This document shows positions 1-8,364 of a stretch of DNA of 64,000 nucleotides, piece by piece; within the stretch, counting starts at the first letter, position 1, and every line of letters begins with the position of its first letter. Location: contig MOEB01000016.1 in assembly GCA_001939945.1 (NCBI GenBank), positions 39,617-103,616 on the forward strand, written 5' to 3'. The notes under the pieces were generated by a model. That model was not told the DNA's origin and made no database searches. It was given only the letters and a program-made list of their open reading frames with translations. The stretch is from Aerophototrophica crusticola. GTDB taxonomy: Bacteria > Pseudomonadota > Alphaproteobacteria > Azospirillales > Azospirillaceae. The position numbers and the translations under genes were made by a program.

Positions 1-516
1 GCCGTGGCCGACCAGCACCTGCTCGATCTCCGGCCGGGTGGCGTTGGCCTTCTCCCCGATGATGGAGATGTCGACGGGTACCTGGCGCCAGCCATAGATG
101 CTGTAGCCCCAGTTCAGGATCTCCGTCTCCACAATGGCGCGGCAGCGCTCCTGCGCGCCAAGGTCGGTGCGCGGCAGGAAGACCTGGCCCACGGCGATCA
201 GGCCCTTGGGCTCCGGATGGCCGGTGCGGGCCACGTATTCCTTGAAGAAGTCCTGGGGCACCTGGACATGGATGCCGGCGCCGTCGCCGGTCTTGCCGTC
301 CGCGTCCACGGCGCCGCGGTGCCACAGGGCGGACAGGGCCTCCACCGCCTTGGTCACCACCGACCGGCGGGGCTTGCCGTCCAGGCTGGCGATGAAGCCC
401 ACGCCGCAGGCGTCATGCTCCATGGTGTCCACATGGGCGGTGGTGTCCAGCAGGGCCTTGTTGGCGGCATAGTCGCGCGCGAACAACTCACCGGCGTTCA
501 GGATGGCGTCGGTCAT
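1..516 (-). CDS. gltB: Glutamate synthase large subunit, N-terminal part (runs off the left edge)
   Basis: This is the N-terminal 172 codons of the large (alpha) subunit of NADPH-dependent glutamate synthase, which makes glutamate from glutamine and 2-oxoglutarate. After a 36-residue leader comes Cys37 in ACGVGFIASLDGK, the expected N-terminal nucleophile of the class II glutamine amidotransferase domain once the leader is cleaved. A 36-residue leader matches the Azospirillum enzyme as I recall it. WHRGAVDADGKTGDGAGI is the usual early amidotransferase segment. The start lies 12 bases after the stop of the GST gene, so the two are probably co-transcribed. The catalytic synthase domains lie outside the window. 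Confidence 0.96.
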   Translation of the reverse strand, partial: MTDAILNAGELFARDYAANKALLDTTAHVDTMEHDACGVGFIASLDGKPRRSVVTKAVEALSALWHRGAVDADGKTGDGAGIHVQVPQDFFKEYVARTGHPEPKGLIAVGQVFLPRTDLGAQERCRAIVETEILNWGYSIYGWRQVPVDISIIGEKANATRPEIEQVLVGHG

Positions 517-528
517 GGCAAGGCCCTT

Positions 529-1176
529 TCAAGCGAGCGTGGCGGGGTCGTACGGCACGTCCGTGCCGACCCGGTCGGTGATCAGGATGTGGTTGGGCTG
601 CTGGGCGAAGCGGTCGATCCAGCGGCAGACGGCGGGGTAACCGCCCAGGTCGAACCCGCCCTCGTCCGCCACATGGGTGTAGGCGTACAGGGCGATGTCG
701 GCGATGGTGCAGTGCTGCCCAACCAGCCAGTCACGGTGGCGCAGATGGTCGTCCATCAGCTTCAGCGCGGCGTGGCCCGCCTCCCGCTTCAGCACCAGGG
801 CGTGCACCCGCTCCGGCGTCATGGGCACCTTGTGGGTGATCCAGAACCGGGCGGTGGCGATGTTGGGCTCGTGGTTGTACTGCTCCCAGAACAGCCATTG
901 CAGCACCGCCGCCTTGTCCCGCCGGTTGTCCGGCCAGAAGCTCGTGCCCTCCGCGATCCAGCGCAGGATGGCGTTGCTCTCCGCCAGGTAATCGCCTGGA
1001 CATAAGCGCAGCAGGGGGATGCGGCCGTTGGGATTGATGGCCAGGAAGGCCGGCGTCCGGCTCTCCGCCTTGTCGATGTCCACCTCCACCCGCTCGAACG
1101 GCATGTCGAGCTGGGTCAGCAGCCAGCGGCACTTGTACCCGTTGCCGGAGGTGATGTTGTCGTAGAGGCGGAGCAT
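529..1176 (-). CDS. Glutathione S-transferase family protein
   Basis: The 215-residue protein has a thioredoxin-like N-terminal half and a helical C-terminal half. NPNGRIPLL (about residues 48-56) carries the cis-proline loop, and AESNAI (about 65-70) is the usual glutathione gamma-glutamyl contact. There is no signal peptide, so it should be cytosolic. It lies between gltD and gltB on the same strand, with only 12 bases before the gltB start. The substrate cannot be told from sequence, and a role linked to glutamate synthase would be speculation from position. Confidence 0.9.
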   Translation of the reverse strand: MLRLYDNITSGNGYKCRWLLTQLDMPFERVEVDIDKAESRTPAFLAINPNGRIPLLRLCPGDYLAESNAILRWIAEGTSFWPDNRRDKAAVLQWLFWEQYNHEPNIATARFWITHKVPMTPERVHALVLKREAGHAALKLMDDHLRHRDWLVGQHCTIADIALYAYTHVADEGGFDLGGYPAVCRWIDRFAQQPNHILITDRVGTDVPYDPATLA

Positions 1177-1197
1177 GGGTCGTCCGTGGCTAATCCT

Positions 1198-1355
1198 GTT
1201 CCCTCTCCCTGGGGAGAGGGTGGCGCGTCAGCGCCGAGTGAGGGAGGTGGGCGTAAGGACCAACGGGAACCCGGGCGTTTCGCGGAACCCGTCTCCCTCA
1301 CCCGTCCCGGCCTCGCGGCCGGTCCACCCTCTCCCCAGGGGAGAGGGGGAGGGGT
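1198..1355. repeat. Palindromic intergenic repeat between gltD and GST
   Basis: The gap between gltD and the GST gene holds two hairpin-forming blocks built on CCCTCTCC/GGGGAGAGGG in opposite orientation. The inner parts are also complementary (GTGAGGGAG against CTCCCTCAC). It could fold as one long stem in the gltD-GST-gltB transcript. No ORF in it looks real. It resembles dispersed palindromic intergenic repeats. Confidence 0.6.
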
Positions 1356-1358
1356 GGC

Positions 1359-2807
1359 CTACTCCGCCGCCACGGCCACCGGGGCGGTGACCTGGGCCTG
1401 GATGTAGCGGTGGATGCCCTCGGCGGCGTCGCGGCCGTCCTTGATGGCCCAGACCACCAGCGAGGCGCCCCGCACGATGTCGCCGGCGGCGAAGACGCCG
1501 TCCAGGTTGGTCATCATGGTCCCGTACTTCACCTGCACGGTGCCCCAGCGGCTGACCTTCAGGTCCGGCACGCCGAACAGGGTGGGGACGGGGTCCGGGT
1601 CGAAGCCCAGGGCCTTCACCACCAGGTCCGCCTCCAGCATGAACTCGCTGCCCTCGATGGGGCTGGGGGTCTGGCGGCCGGTGGCGTCGGCCACGCCCAT
1701 GTGCATCTTCACCGCCCGCACGTGGGTGACGCGGGCATCGCCCAGGAAGGCCTCCGGAGCGGCCTGCCAGACGAACTCCACGCCCTCCTCCTCGGCATGG
1801 GCCACCTCGCGCTGGCTGCCGGGCATGTTCTTGCGGTCGCGGCGGTACAGGCACTTGACCGACTTGGCGCCCTGGCGGATGGCGGTGCGGACGCAGTCCA
1901 TGGCCGTGTCGCCGCCGCCGATGACGACGACGCTCTTGCCCTTGGCGTTCAGCTTGCCGGTCTCATAGTCCAGCACCGTGTCGCCCAGCCCGTGGCGGTT
2001 GCTGGCGGTCAAATAGTCCAGCGCCGGCACGATGCCCTCCAGGCCCGAGCCGGGGCCGCCCAGGTCGCGCGCCTTGTAGACGCCGCAGGCGATCAGCACC
2101 GCGTCGTGCTGGGCCCGCAGCACCCGCATGTCGGTGTTCCGGCCCAGCTCCACGCCCAAATGGAACTTGACCCCCGCCTCCTCCAGCAGCTTCCAGCGGC
2201 GGAGCACCACCTCCTTCTCCAGCTTGAAGCCGGGGATGCCATAGACCATCAGGCCGCCGACGCGGTCGTACCGGTCATAGACATGCACCTGGTAGCCCTT
2301 CTTGCGCAGCTGGTCCGCCGCGGCCAGGCCGGCCGGGCCGGCGCCGATGATGGCCACGCTCTGGGGGCGCTCATGCAGCGGCGTCACCGGCTTGACCCAG
2401 CCCCGCTCCCACGCCGTGTCGGTGATGTACTTCTCCACCGCGCCGATGGTCACCGTGCCGTGGGTGGACTGCTCGATGGTGCAGTTGCCCTCGCACAGCC
2501 GGTCCTGCGGGCAGATGCGGCCGCAGATCTCCGGGAAGTTGTTGGTGGCCTGGGAGATCTCATAGGCCTCCTCCAGCCGCCCCTCCGCCGTCAGCTTCAG
2601 CCAGTCCGGGATGTTGTTGGAGACGGGGCAGTGCACCTGGCAGAAGGGCACGCCGCATTGGGAACAGCGGCCCGCCTGCTCCGCGGCGCTGGCATCGCTG
2701 AAGCGGGCATAGATCTCATCGAAGTCCTGTTTGCGCAGGGCGGCCGGCCGCTTGTCCGGCATCTTCTGCCCCGTGTGCACGAAGCCGAGCATCTTTCCCT
2801 GCGCCAT
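1359..2807 (-). CDS. gltD: Glutamate synthase small subunit
   Basis: The 482-residue beta subunit of NADPH glutamate synthase passes electrons from NADPH through FAD and Fe-S centres to GltB. The N-terminal domain has two Cys groups (C48, C51, C56, C60 and C95, C99, C105, C109) for [4Fe-4S] ligands. GAGPAG at 155-160 binds FAD, and VVIGGGDTAMD is the second dinucleotide-binding fold. The ATG at 2807 gives MAQGKMLGF and a typical length. An upstream in-frame start near 2849 would add 14 atypical residues. It heads the gltD-GST-gltB run. Confidence 0.96.
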   Translation of the reverse strand: MAQGKMLGFVHTGQKMPDKRPAALRKQDFDEIYARFSDASAAEQAGRCSQCGVPFCQVHCPVSNNIPDWLKLTAEGRLEEAYEISQATNNFPEICGRICPQDRLCEGNCTIEQSTHGTVTIGAVEKYITDTAWERGWVKPVTPLHERPQSVAIIGAGPAGLAAADQLRKKGYQVHVYDRYDRVGGLMVYGIPGFKLEKEVVLRRWKLLEEAGVKFHLGVELGRNTDMRVLRAQHDAVLIACGVYKARDLGGPGSGLEGIVPALDYLTASNRHGLGDTVLDYETGKLNAKGKSVVVIGGGDTAMDCVRTAIRQGAKSVKCLYRRDRKNMPGSQREVAHAEEEGVEFVWQAAPEAFLGDARVTHVRAVKMHMGVADATGRQTPSPIEGSEFMLEADLVVKALGFDPDPVPTLFGVPDLKVSRWGTVQVKYGTMMTNLDGVFAAGDIVRGASLVVWAIKDGRDAAEGIHRYIQAQVTAPVAVAAE

Positions 2808-2941
2808 GGTCCGCGTCCCTCTGGTCCCACCGATCCCGCGGCGCAGCATGGGCCGGCCGCTGAAAAGCCCGCCGCGAGTAGGGAAATTCCCTTATCCCGG
2901 CGGGCTCTTCGGTGGTCATCCTGGGCAAAAAACCAGGGCCT

Positions 2942-2981
2942 GTCAGCACATTTTTCACTTTAGGTCAGCACAACTGACCTA
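2942..2981. promoter_or_regulatory. Operator-like palindrome and direct repeat upstream of gltD
   Basis: TAGGTCAG at 2961-2968 and CTGACCTA at 2974-2981 form a perfect 8-bp inverted repeat around a 5-bp spacer. GTCAGCACA also occurs twice, at 2942-2950 and 2964-2972, exactly 22 bp apart, which is two helical turns. The site is about 135-175 bp before the gltD start and is surrounded by AT-rich sequence unusual for this genome. Probably a transcription-factor site; the factor is unknown. Confidence 0.5.
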
Positions 2982-3063
2982 TGTCATGGGCGCGGGTCGA
3001 TTTGCGCTCGCTCAAGCCCGCCGCATTTCCGGGCAACAAAGATCCATTAGGTCCGAAATGGGA

Positions 3064-3585
3064 CTAATCATCCGTGTCTCGGATCGGGAAGCGGAATTCC
3101 TTCGGTGTTTTCAAGCCTTTGGCAGCCGCCTCCTCGAGCAGCCTCGCCGTCAGTTCCGGGTCGGGCCGGAACAGGGCGCTTTCCCGCAGCTCCGGTTCCA
3201 GCACCATGGCCCGCCGCACCGCGGCGGCGGCCTTGCCCGCCGGGGTCTCGGAAAAGGCCGCGGCCTCCGCCAGGGCGGGGGTGGGGACGTACCTGGCCAG
3301 GGTCTCGGCCAGGGCCTCCCGCACCGCGGGGCGGGCGATGTCCTGCAGGCTGGCGGAGGCGGCGTCCAGCTTGGCCTTCACGGCCGGGTCCAGGTCGGCG
3401 GGGATGCGCTTGCCCTGGGCCGCGGCGATGCCCTCCGCCGTGAATTGCAGGTCCAGGTTCAGCAGATTGTTGGCCGCCAGATAGCGCGCCGCCACGGCCA
3501 TGGCTTCCGGCGAGGGCTTGGTTTCCGCCAGGGCGGGGGTGGCGAGGAAGCTGAGGGCCAGCAGGCCGGGGATCAGGGAACGCAT
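3064..3585 (-). CDS. DUF2059-like periplasmic protein (second of tandem pair)
   Basis: A 173-residue protein with a signal peptide (MRSLIPGLLALSFLATPALA, cut after ALA). The mature part is helical and Ala/Leu/Glu-rich and resembles the preceding gene product, consistent with the uncharacterised DUF2059 family. The start at 3585 is one base after the upstream gene's stop, implying translational coupling. No catalytic residues are recognisable. Function unknown. Confidence 0.75.
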   Translation of the reverse strand: MRSLIPGLLALSFLATPALAETKPSPEAMAVAARYLAANNLLNLDLQFTAEGIAAAQGKRIPADLDPAVKAKLDAASASLQDIARPAVREALAETLARYVPTPALAEAAAFSETPAGKAAAAVRRAMVLEPELRESALFRPDPELTARLLEEAAAKGLKTPKEFRFPIRDTDD

Positions 3586-3586
3586 C

Positions 3587-4105
3587 TCACTCCTCCTCCT
3601 CGACGATCTTGGCCTCGCGCAGCAGCTTGCCCAGCTCCCGCCCGCGACTGGCGAGGGAAAACATGTCGCCCAGGCCCAGCCGGTCCCGCAGGGCCTCATT
3701 GAAGTCCTTCCCGAACTTGGGCGTGTCGGTGTTGGTGGTCAGCGCCTTGCCGGCCTCGCTCCGCCGGAAGTCCAGCAACTGCCGCAGCTCCTCCGCCGAC
3801 AGGGACTCGGCCAGGAAGGTGGCCTGGCGTTCCAGCAAGGCTGCCTGCCGTTCCTTCAGGGCGGGCAGGGCCACCGTGTCGAACAGGGCCTCCACCTCCG
3901 CCCGGCGGCCCTTGTTCTGCTTCTCCCAGGCCTTGACGAAGGCTTTGCGCTGGGCCTCCACCTCCCGGTCGAAGCGGGTGGTGCCGCCCTCGGCCACGAT
4001 GCTTCGGGCGATCTCCATCTCCCCCGGATCGAAGCTGCCGGCCCCGGCGGGCCCGGCCATGAGCAGGGCCAGGAAGGGCAGGGGAAGCAAGGCGCGTGCT
4101 GTCAT
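3587..4105 (-). CDS. DUF2059-like periplasmic protein (first of tandem pair)
   Basis: A 172-residue protein starting MTARALLPLPFLALL with a signal peptide ending near AGAG. The mature part is charged and helical. LSAEELRQLLDFRRSEAG followed by a segment leading to an LA-rich end is typical of DUF2059 proteins (LTPEELKELLAFYRSPAG-like). It ends in an acidic KIVEEEE tail. It is coupled to the next gene with one base between them, and both are probably exported to the periplasm. No function is known. Confidence 0.78.
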   Translation of the reverse strand: MTARALLPLPFLALLMAGPAGAGSFDPGEMEIARSIVAEGGTTRFDREVEAQRKAFVKAWEKQNKGRRAEVEALFDTVALPALKERQAALLERQATFLAESLSAEELRQLLDFRRSEAGKALTTNTDTPKFGKDFNEALRDRLGLGDMFSLASRGRELGKLLREAKIVEEEE

Positions 4106-4282
4106 GGCGCATCCATAATGGGGGCCGGGGGCGGCCGGCCTGGTTGTCGAAGGCCCCCACTCATGCACGCGTGCCGCGGGTAAGGCTGTGACCGCCGTCG
4201 CACCCCCACCGGCCGCCTGTCGCCCGACGGGGCTTGCTGCTATAAGCGGCGCGCCCGATACCACTGCCAGGGACTGCGGACC

Positions 4283-5092
4283 TTGACCGACCTCGCCACC
4301 TACCTCGACGCCGTCATCCTCGGCATCGTCGAGGGCCTGCTGGAATTCCTGCCCGTCTCCTCCACCGGGCACCTGCTGCTGGCGGGCAAGCTGATCGGGT
4401 TCGAGGGGCCGCCGGGCATGGTGTTCGAGGTGGTGATCCAGCTCGGTGCCATCCTGGCGGTGCTGGTCACCTATTTCGGCCGACTCTGGAAGGTGCTGGT
4501 CGGGCTGCCGACGGATCCCTATGCCCGCCGATTCGCCGGCGTCATCCTGCTGGCCTTCCTCCCGTCGGCCCTGATCGGGGCCAAGCTGCACGGCTTCATC
4601 AAGGGGGTGCTGTTCGACCCGGTGGTGGTGTGCGTCGCCCTGATCGTGGGCGGCATCGTCATCCTGCTGGTGGAGAAGCGCCTGCCGCCCACCAAGGTCT
4701 GCGCGGTGGAGCAGTTCAGCTTCCCCCTGGCCCTGAAGATCGGCTTCTTCCAGTGCTTGGCCATGATCCCGGGCGTTTCCCGCTCCGGCGCCACCATCAT
4801 CGGCTCCCTGCTGATGGGGGTGGAGCGCAAGACGGCGGCGGAGTTCAGCTTCTTCCTGGCCATCCCCACCATGCTGGGGGCCGCCACCTACGACATCTAC
4901 AAGAACCGCGACGTGCTGACCGTGGACAGCACCGGCCTGATCGCCGTGGGCTTCGTGGTGGCCTTCATCGCCGCCCTGGCCTCGGTCCGGCTGCTGCTTG
5001 GCATCGTCAGCCGCTACGGCTTCGCCCCCTTCGCCTGGTACCGCATCGCCGCGGGCAGCCTGTTCCTGGCGGGGCTGTATTTGTGGGGGTAG
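4283..5092 (+). CDS. uppP: Undecaprenyl-diphosphatase UppP (BacA family)
   Basis: This integral-membrane phosphatase recycles undecaprenyl pyrophosphate to the monophosphate lipid carrier for peptidoglycan synthesis. The 269 residues include E17GLLEFLPVSSTGH30 (catalytic Glu/His motif) and PGVSRSGATI around residue 165, both diagnostic. About eight hydrophobic segments follow. The reading frame opens with TTG at 4283 because no upstream ATG gives a better N terminus. A convergent terminator follows the stop. Confidence 0.95.
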   Translation: MTDLATYLDAVILGIVEGLLEFLPVSSTGHLLLAGKLIGFEGPPGMVFEVVIQLGAILAVLVTYFGRLWKVLVGLPTDPYARRFAGVILLAFLPSALIGAKLHGFIKGVLFDPVVVCVALIVGGIVILLVEKRLPPTKVCAVEQFSFPLALKIGFFQCLAMIPGVSRSGATIIGSLLMGVERKTAAEFSFFLAIPTMLGAATYDIYKNRDVLTVDSTGLIAVGFVVAFIAALASVRLLLGIVSRYGFAPFAWYRIAAGSLFLAGLYLWG

Positions 5093-5120
5093 GCCCAACC
5101 CCCAGCCGCCGAAACAAAAA

Positions 5121-5142
5121 GGGCCGGTCAACCGACCGGCCC
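5121..5142. terminator. Bidirectional intrinsic terminator
   Basis: GGGCCGGTC, loop AACC, GACCGGCCC forms a perfect 9-bp stem. It is preceded by AAAAA, which gives a U-run on the minus strand, and followed by TTCTGCATT. It lies between convergent uppP and the NDUFA9-like gene and can serve both. Confidence 0.8.
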
Positions 5143-5170
5143 TTCTGCATTCACTGGATCGCTTGCAACC

Positions 5171-6196
5171 TCACACCGCCCCGCCACGGCCGGTCGCGTC
5201 CGGCTTGGTGGCGAAGGGCGCGCTGGGGCGGGCGACCTGCGGGCTGGACTGGGCATAGCGGCCGCCGATGCGGAACTTGTCCAGGTAGGTGGGCAGGATC
5301 ACCTCCGCCGCCGTGGGGTCGATTCCAAGGTCCGGCAGGCCGGGATAGCGGCCGGACACGACGTTGTCCGTCTTCAGCAGCTCCACCTGGTCGGGGGTCA
5401 GCAGCTTGCCCGGCAGGTATTGCAGGATGGCGCCCTGGAGCTTGGCCAGGCCGAAGGGGATGTTCAGCATCCACTTCTTGGGCTTGCCGATCTCCCGCAC
5501 CGTCAGCTGCAACAGCTCCTTGAAGCTGTAGGTGAAGGGACCGCCCAGCTCATAGGTCTTTCCCTTGCTCTCCGTCGTGGACAGGGCGGCCATCACCGCG
5601 TCGGCCACGTCACCCACATAGACCGGCTGGAACCGGGTATGCCCGCCGCCGATCAGGGGCAGGAAGGGCAGGACCCGTGCCATGTGGGCGAAACGGTTGA
5701 AGAAGTTGTCCGACGGCCCGAACACGATGGAGGGGCGGAAGATCGTCGCCTCCGGGAAGGCGGCCAGCACGGCTTGCTCCCCCGCCGCCTTGCTCCGGGC
5801 ATAGGCGCTGGCGGAATTGGCGTCGGCCCCCAGGGCGGACATGTGCACATAGCGCTCCACGCCCGCGGCCTTGGCGGCGCGGGCGATGCGGGCGGCGGCC
5901 TCCGCCTGCACGGCGTCAAAGGTGTTCTTCTTGCCGGACGGGGCCAGGATGCCGATCAGGTTGATGACCAAATCGGCCCCCTCCACCGCGGCGGCCACGA
6001 CCTGGTCGTCATGGATGTTGGTGGCCAGCGGCACGATCTGGCCGGGCACGCCCAGGGTGCGCAGGTGGAAGCCGTCGGCCGGGTGGCGGGAGGGCACGCG
6101 GATGACGCAGCCGGTCTTGGCCAGGCGCTGGATGATGTGCCGCCCCAGGAACCCCGACCCGCCGAAAACCACCGCGCCCCGATACCGGTAGACCAT
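5171..6196 (-). CDS. NDUFA9-like complex I NAD(P)-binding protein (atypical SDR)
   Basis: A 341-residue extended/atypical short-chain dehydrogenase. The Rossmann glycine motif is GGSGFLG (residues 12-18), and LVINLIGIL and RPSIVFGPSDNFFNRFA are hallmarks of the NDUFA9/39-kDa complex I subunit group, common in alphaproteobacteria. The conserved Tyr-x3-Lys appears as YARSK. It is probably a quinone- or NADPH-linked accessory factor, not a catalytic dehydrogenase; that is family knowledge. The ATG at 6196 is preferred over longer in-frame starts lacking homology-like sequence. Confidence 0.88.
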   Translation of the reverse strand: MVYRYRGAVVFGGSGFLGRHIIQRLAKTGCVIRVPSRHPADGFHLRTLGVPGQIVPLATNIHDDQVVAAAVEGADLVINLIGILAPSGKKNTFDAVQAEAAARIARAAKAAGVERYVHMSALGADANSASAYARSKAAGEQAVLAAFPEATIFRPSIVFGPSDNFFNRFAHMARVLPFLPLIGGGHTRFQPVYVGDVADAVMAALSTTESKGKTYELGGPFTYSFKELLQLTVREIGKPKKWMLNIPFGLAKLQGAILQYLPGKLLTPDQVELLKTDNVVSGRYPGLPDLGIDPTAAEVILPTYLDKFRIGGRYAQSSPQVARPSAPFATKPDATGRGGAV

Positions 6197-6416
6197 CGTC
6201 TTCCTTGCCCCCTTCGCCACCCCGACGCCGCCCCTACGGCCGGCAAACCCCAGATACGCCGGCACAACAGCCGGCAGGCCGCACCGGCCCATGGGCGGCG
6301 GCGGCGGGCTGTGGTTATATACAAGGGATTAAGGCCTTTCCAGCGTCGGGACTGACGCAGGACCAAGGGGCAGGGAAGCGGCGGGGACAGGCCGCCCGAA
6401 AAATGCAAAATCGGTG

Positions 6417-6443
6417 TTGACTCGCCTGGGGCGCCTCTATAAA
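6417..6443 (+). promoter_or_regulatory. Probable sigma-70 promoter for the tRNA-Leu pair
   Basis: TTGACT at 6417-6422 and TATAAA at 6438-6443 (or CTATAA at 6437) are separated by 14-15 bp. They lie about 20 bp before the first tRNA-Leu. The -35 and -10 are close to consensus for such GC-rich DNA, although the spacing is a little short. Confidence 0.55.
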
Positions 6444-6463
6444 CACCCCGCTCACCGGACGAC

Positions 6464-6548
6464 GCCCAGGTGGCGGAATTGGTAGACGCGCAGGTTTCAG
6501 GTACCTGTGCCGCAAGGCGTGGAAGTTCGAGTCTTCTCCTGGGCACCA
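6464..6548 (+). tRNA. tRNA-Leu (CAG), copy 1
   Basis: An 85-nt tRNA including an encoded CCA end. The acceptor GCCCAGG pairs with CCTGGGC. The anticodon stem CAGGT/ACCTG closes the loop TTCAGGT, giving anticodon CAG. It has the long variable arm of class II tRNAs and the TTCGAGT T-loop. It reads CTG, the dominant Leu codon here. Confidence 0.97.
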
Positions 6549-6658
6549 CTCCGTCGTCAGGTAACGCAAGTCGGGCCGCCGGTCATCGCGCGGCCCGATG
6601 CGTTTATAGAGTAGAGAGCAAGCGTATGGGTTAAGGGCCCCCGGGCCCGCTTGGCGAC

Positions 6659-6743
6659 GCCCAGGTGGCGGAATTGGTAGACGCGCAGGTTTCAGGTACC
6701 TGTGCCGCAAGGCGTGGAAGTTCGAGTCTTCTCCTGGGCACCA
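6659..6743 (+). tRNA. tRNA-Leu (CAG), copy 2
   Basis: Identical over all 85 nt to the copy at 6464, including the encoded CCA. It starts 110 bp after the first copy ends. The spacer contains a hairpin (CGGGCCGC...GCGGCCCG) that may guide processing of a dicistronic precursor. The tandem array suggests gene-dosage duplication. Confidence 0.97.
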
Positions 6744-6772
6744 ACGTCGTCAAGTCATCGCGTTTCAGGCAA

Positions 6773-6794
6773 GGCCGCCGGTCCCCCGGCGGCC
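6773..6794 (+). terminator. Hairpin terminator after the tRNA-Leu pair
   Basis: GGCCGCCGG, loop TCCC, CCGGCGGCC forms a perfect 9-bp stem 30 bp after the second tRNA. Outer TTTCA and TGAAA can extend it. The following TGAAATGTTT is only moderately T-rich, so termination is probable but not certain. Confidence 0.6.
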
Positions 6795-6869
6795 TGAAAT
6801 GTTTCCGGGCCCTGCTTTCCCTGGCATGGGATTTGGGACCCGAGGGCTGACCAGACGGGGGAGCATGCC

Positions 6870-7481
6870 ATGCCCATCGACCTTTACGACGGTGACCTTC
6901 CGGACGGGCTGGACCTTGGCCCCGTCGTCGCCATCGATACCGAGACCATGGGCCTGAACCCGGCCCGCGACCGGCTCTGCCTCGTGCAGCTTTCCTCTGG
7001 CGACGGCCGCTCCCACCTGGTGCAGCTCCGCCAGGGTCAGTATGACGCGCCGAACCTGAAGCGCCTGCTGACCGACCCGGCCACCCTGAAGCTGTTCCAC
7101 TTCGCCCGATTCGACATCGCCGTGATGAAGGCCTACCTCGGCGTCGTCTGCGCGCCGGTGTACTGCACCAAGATCGCCTCCAAGCTGGTGCGCACCTTCA
7201 CCGACCGGCACGGGTTGAAGGACCTGACGAAGGACCTGCTGGGGGTCGAGATCTCCAAGCAGCAGCAGTCCAGCGACTGGGGCGCCCCGGAGCTGACGGC
7301 GGAGCAGCTGAAGTACGCCGCCGCCGACGTGCTGCACCTGCATGAGCTGAAGGCCAGGCTGGACGTCATGCTGGCCCGCGAAGGGCGGACGGAGCTGGCG
7401 CGGGCCTGCTTCGACTTCCTGCCCACCCGCGCCCTGCTGGACCTGGGCGGCTGGGAAGACCCGGACATCTTCGCGCACTGA
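6870..7481 (+). CDS. rnd: RNase D-like 3'-5' exonuclease (DEDDy)
   Basis: A 203-residue single-domain exonuclease. D23-T-E25 (exo I), HFARFDIAVMK (exo II Asp) and YAAADVLHL (exo III, Tyr and Asp three residues later) give the DEDDy active site. The C-terminal HRDC domains of E. coli RNase D are absent, as in the short alphaproteobacterial form. It probably trims tRNA or other structured RNA 3' ends, and it sits directly after the tRNA-Leu genes. The ATG at 6870 follows a GGGGGAG ribosome site. Confidence 0.88.
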   Translation: MPIDLYDGDLPDGLDLGPVVAIDTETMGLNPARDRLCLVQLSSGDGRSHLVQLRQGQYDAPNLKRLLTDPATLKLFHFARFDIAVMKAYLGVVCAPVYCTKIASKLVRTFTDRHGLKDLTKDLLGVEISKQQQSSDWGAPELTAEQLKYAAADVLHLHELKARLDVMLAREGRTELARACFDFLPTRALLDLGGWEDPDIFAH

Positions 7482-7665
7482 CATCCCGACTGGCCGGGAC
7501 GGGTCCCCGGCCCATCGGTTAGGTCCCAAGGGCGTGCGCGCCGTCACAGACGGGGGGGCGCCCTTGGTCCAAAGGGGAAGAGCCCCCAGTTTGACCGCGG
7601 AATCGCCCGTCGGGTAAAGTCCCGGCGGGCATGGTGCCCGGAACAGTGAGCTTGACGCCTCAGGC

Positions 7666-8364
7666 ATGACCGCCCCCACACCCAGCGACGGCGCCCGGCC
7701 CGACGACCCGACCGCCCGGGCCGAGCGGCATGCCGCGGCCGCGGCGGCCATGGCGCCGCGCCGGCGGGGCGGCCCGCGGGACCCCCACGCCCATACCCGC
7801 GCCGTGAACACGGCCAAGGTGGCCCTGCCGGCCCTGGCGGCCCTGGTGCTGCTGCTGGTGGGCGCCTGGCCCCTGGTCACCGGCGACCATGAGACCCGCA
7901 AGGCCGGCCCCGAATCCGGGGAGCTGGAGATGGTGGACGCCCGCTATGTGGGTACCGACCAGACCGCCCGGCCGTTCGAGGTGCGCGCCAACCGCGTGGT
8001 GCAGACCGGCCAGGGCGGCAAGCTGGTGGAGCTGGTGGAGCCGCAGGCGGAGATCACCCTCCAGGGCGGCGACTGGCTGAGCATCACCGCCGAGCGGGGA
8101 CGCTATGACCAGACCAGCGGCCATCTGTCGCTGGAAGGCAAGGTGCAGTTCTTCCATGACGGCGGCTACGAGTTCCTGACGGACCAGGCCGAGCTGGACA
8201 CCACCAAGGGCTTGGCCTGGGGTGACCGGCCGGTACGCGGTCAGGGCCCCTTCGGCGACATCGACGCGGGCGGCTTCCGCATCGTCGATGACGGCAATAC
8301 CATCGTCTTCACCGGCAAGGCCCGCCTGCGGCTGGACGGCAACGGCACGCGGAGACCCGGATGA
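7666..8364 (+). CDS. lptC: LPS export protein LptC
   Basis: A 232-residue bitopic inner-membrane protein of the LPS transport bridge. It has a long basic/Ala-rich cytosolic N terminus, one membrane segment at about residues 47-67, and a beta-jellyroll periplasmic domain with the LptC-like pattern ADRGRYD...L.G.V...DGGYEF. It overlaps lptA by 4 bp (ATGA), and the order lptC-lptA-lptB supports the call more than sequence alone. Confidence 0.88.
   Translation: MTAPTPSDGARPDDPTARAERHAAAAAAMAPRRRGGPRDPHAHTRAVNTAKVALPALAALVLLLVGAWPLVTGDHETRKAGPESGELEMVDARYVGTDQTARPFEVRANRVVQTGQGGKLVELVEPQAEITLQGGDWLSITAERGRYDQTSGHLSLEGKVQFFHDGGYEFLTDQAELDTTKGLAWGDRPVRGQGPFGDIDAGGFRIVDDGNTIVFTGKARLRLDGNGTRRPG

Noticed and set aside
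1410..2963. 517-codon open frame on the plus strand opposite gltD
   Set aside because: GC-rich antisense shadow. The product is His/Gly/Ala/Leu-rich without domains, while gltD on the other strand is clear.
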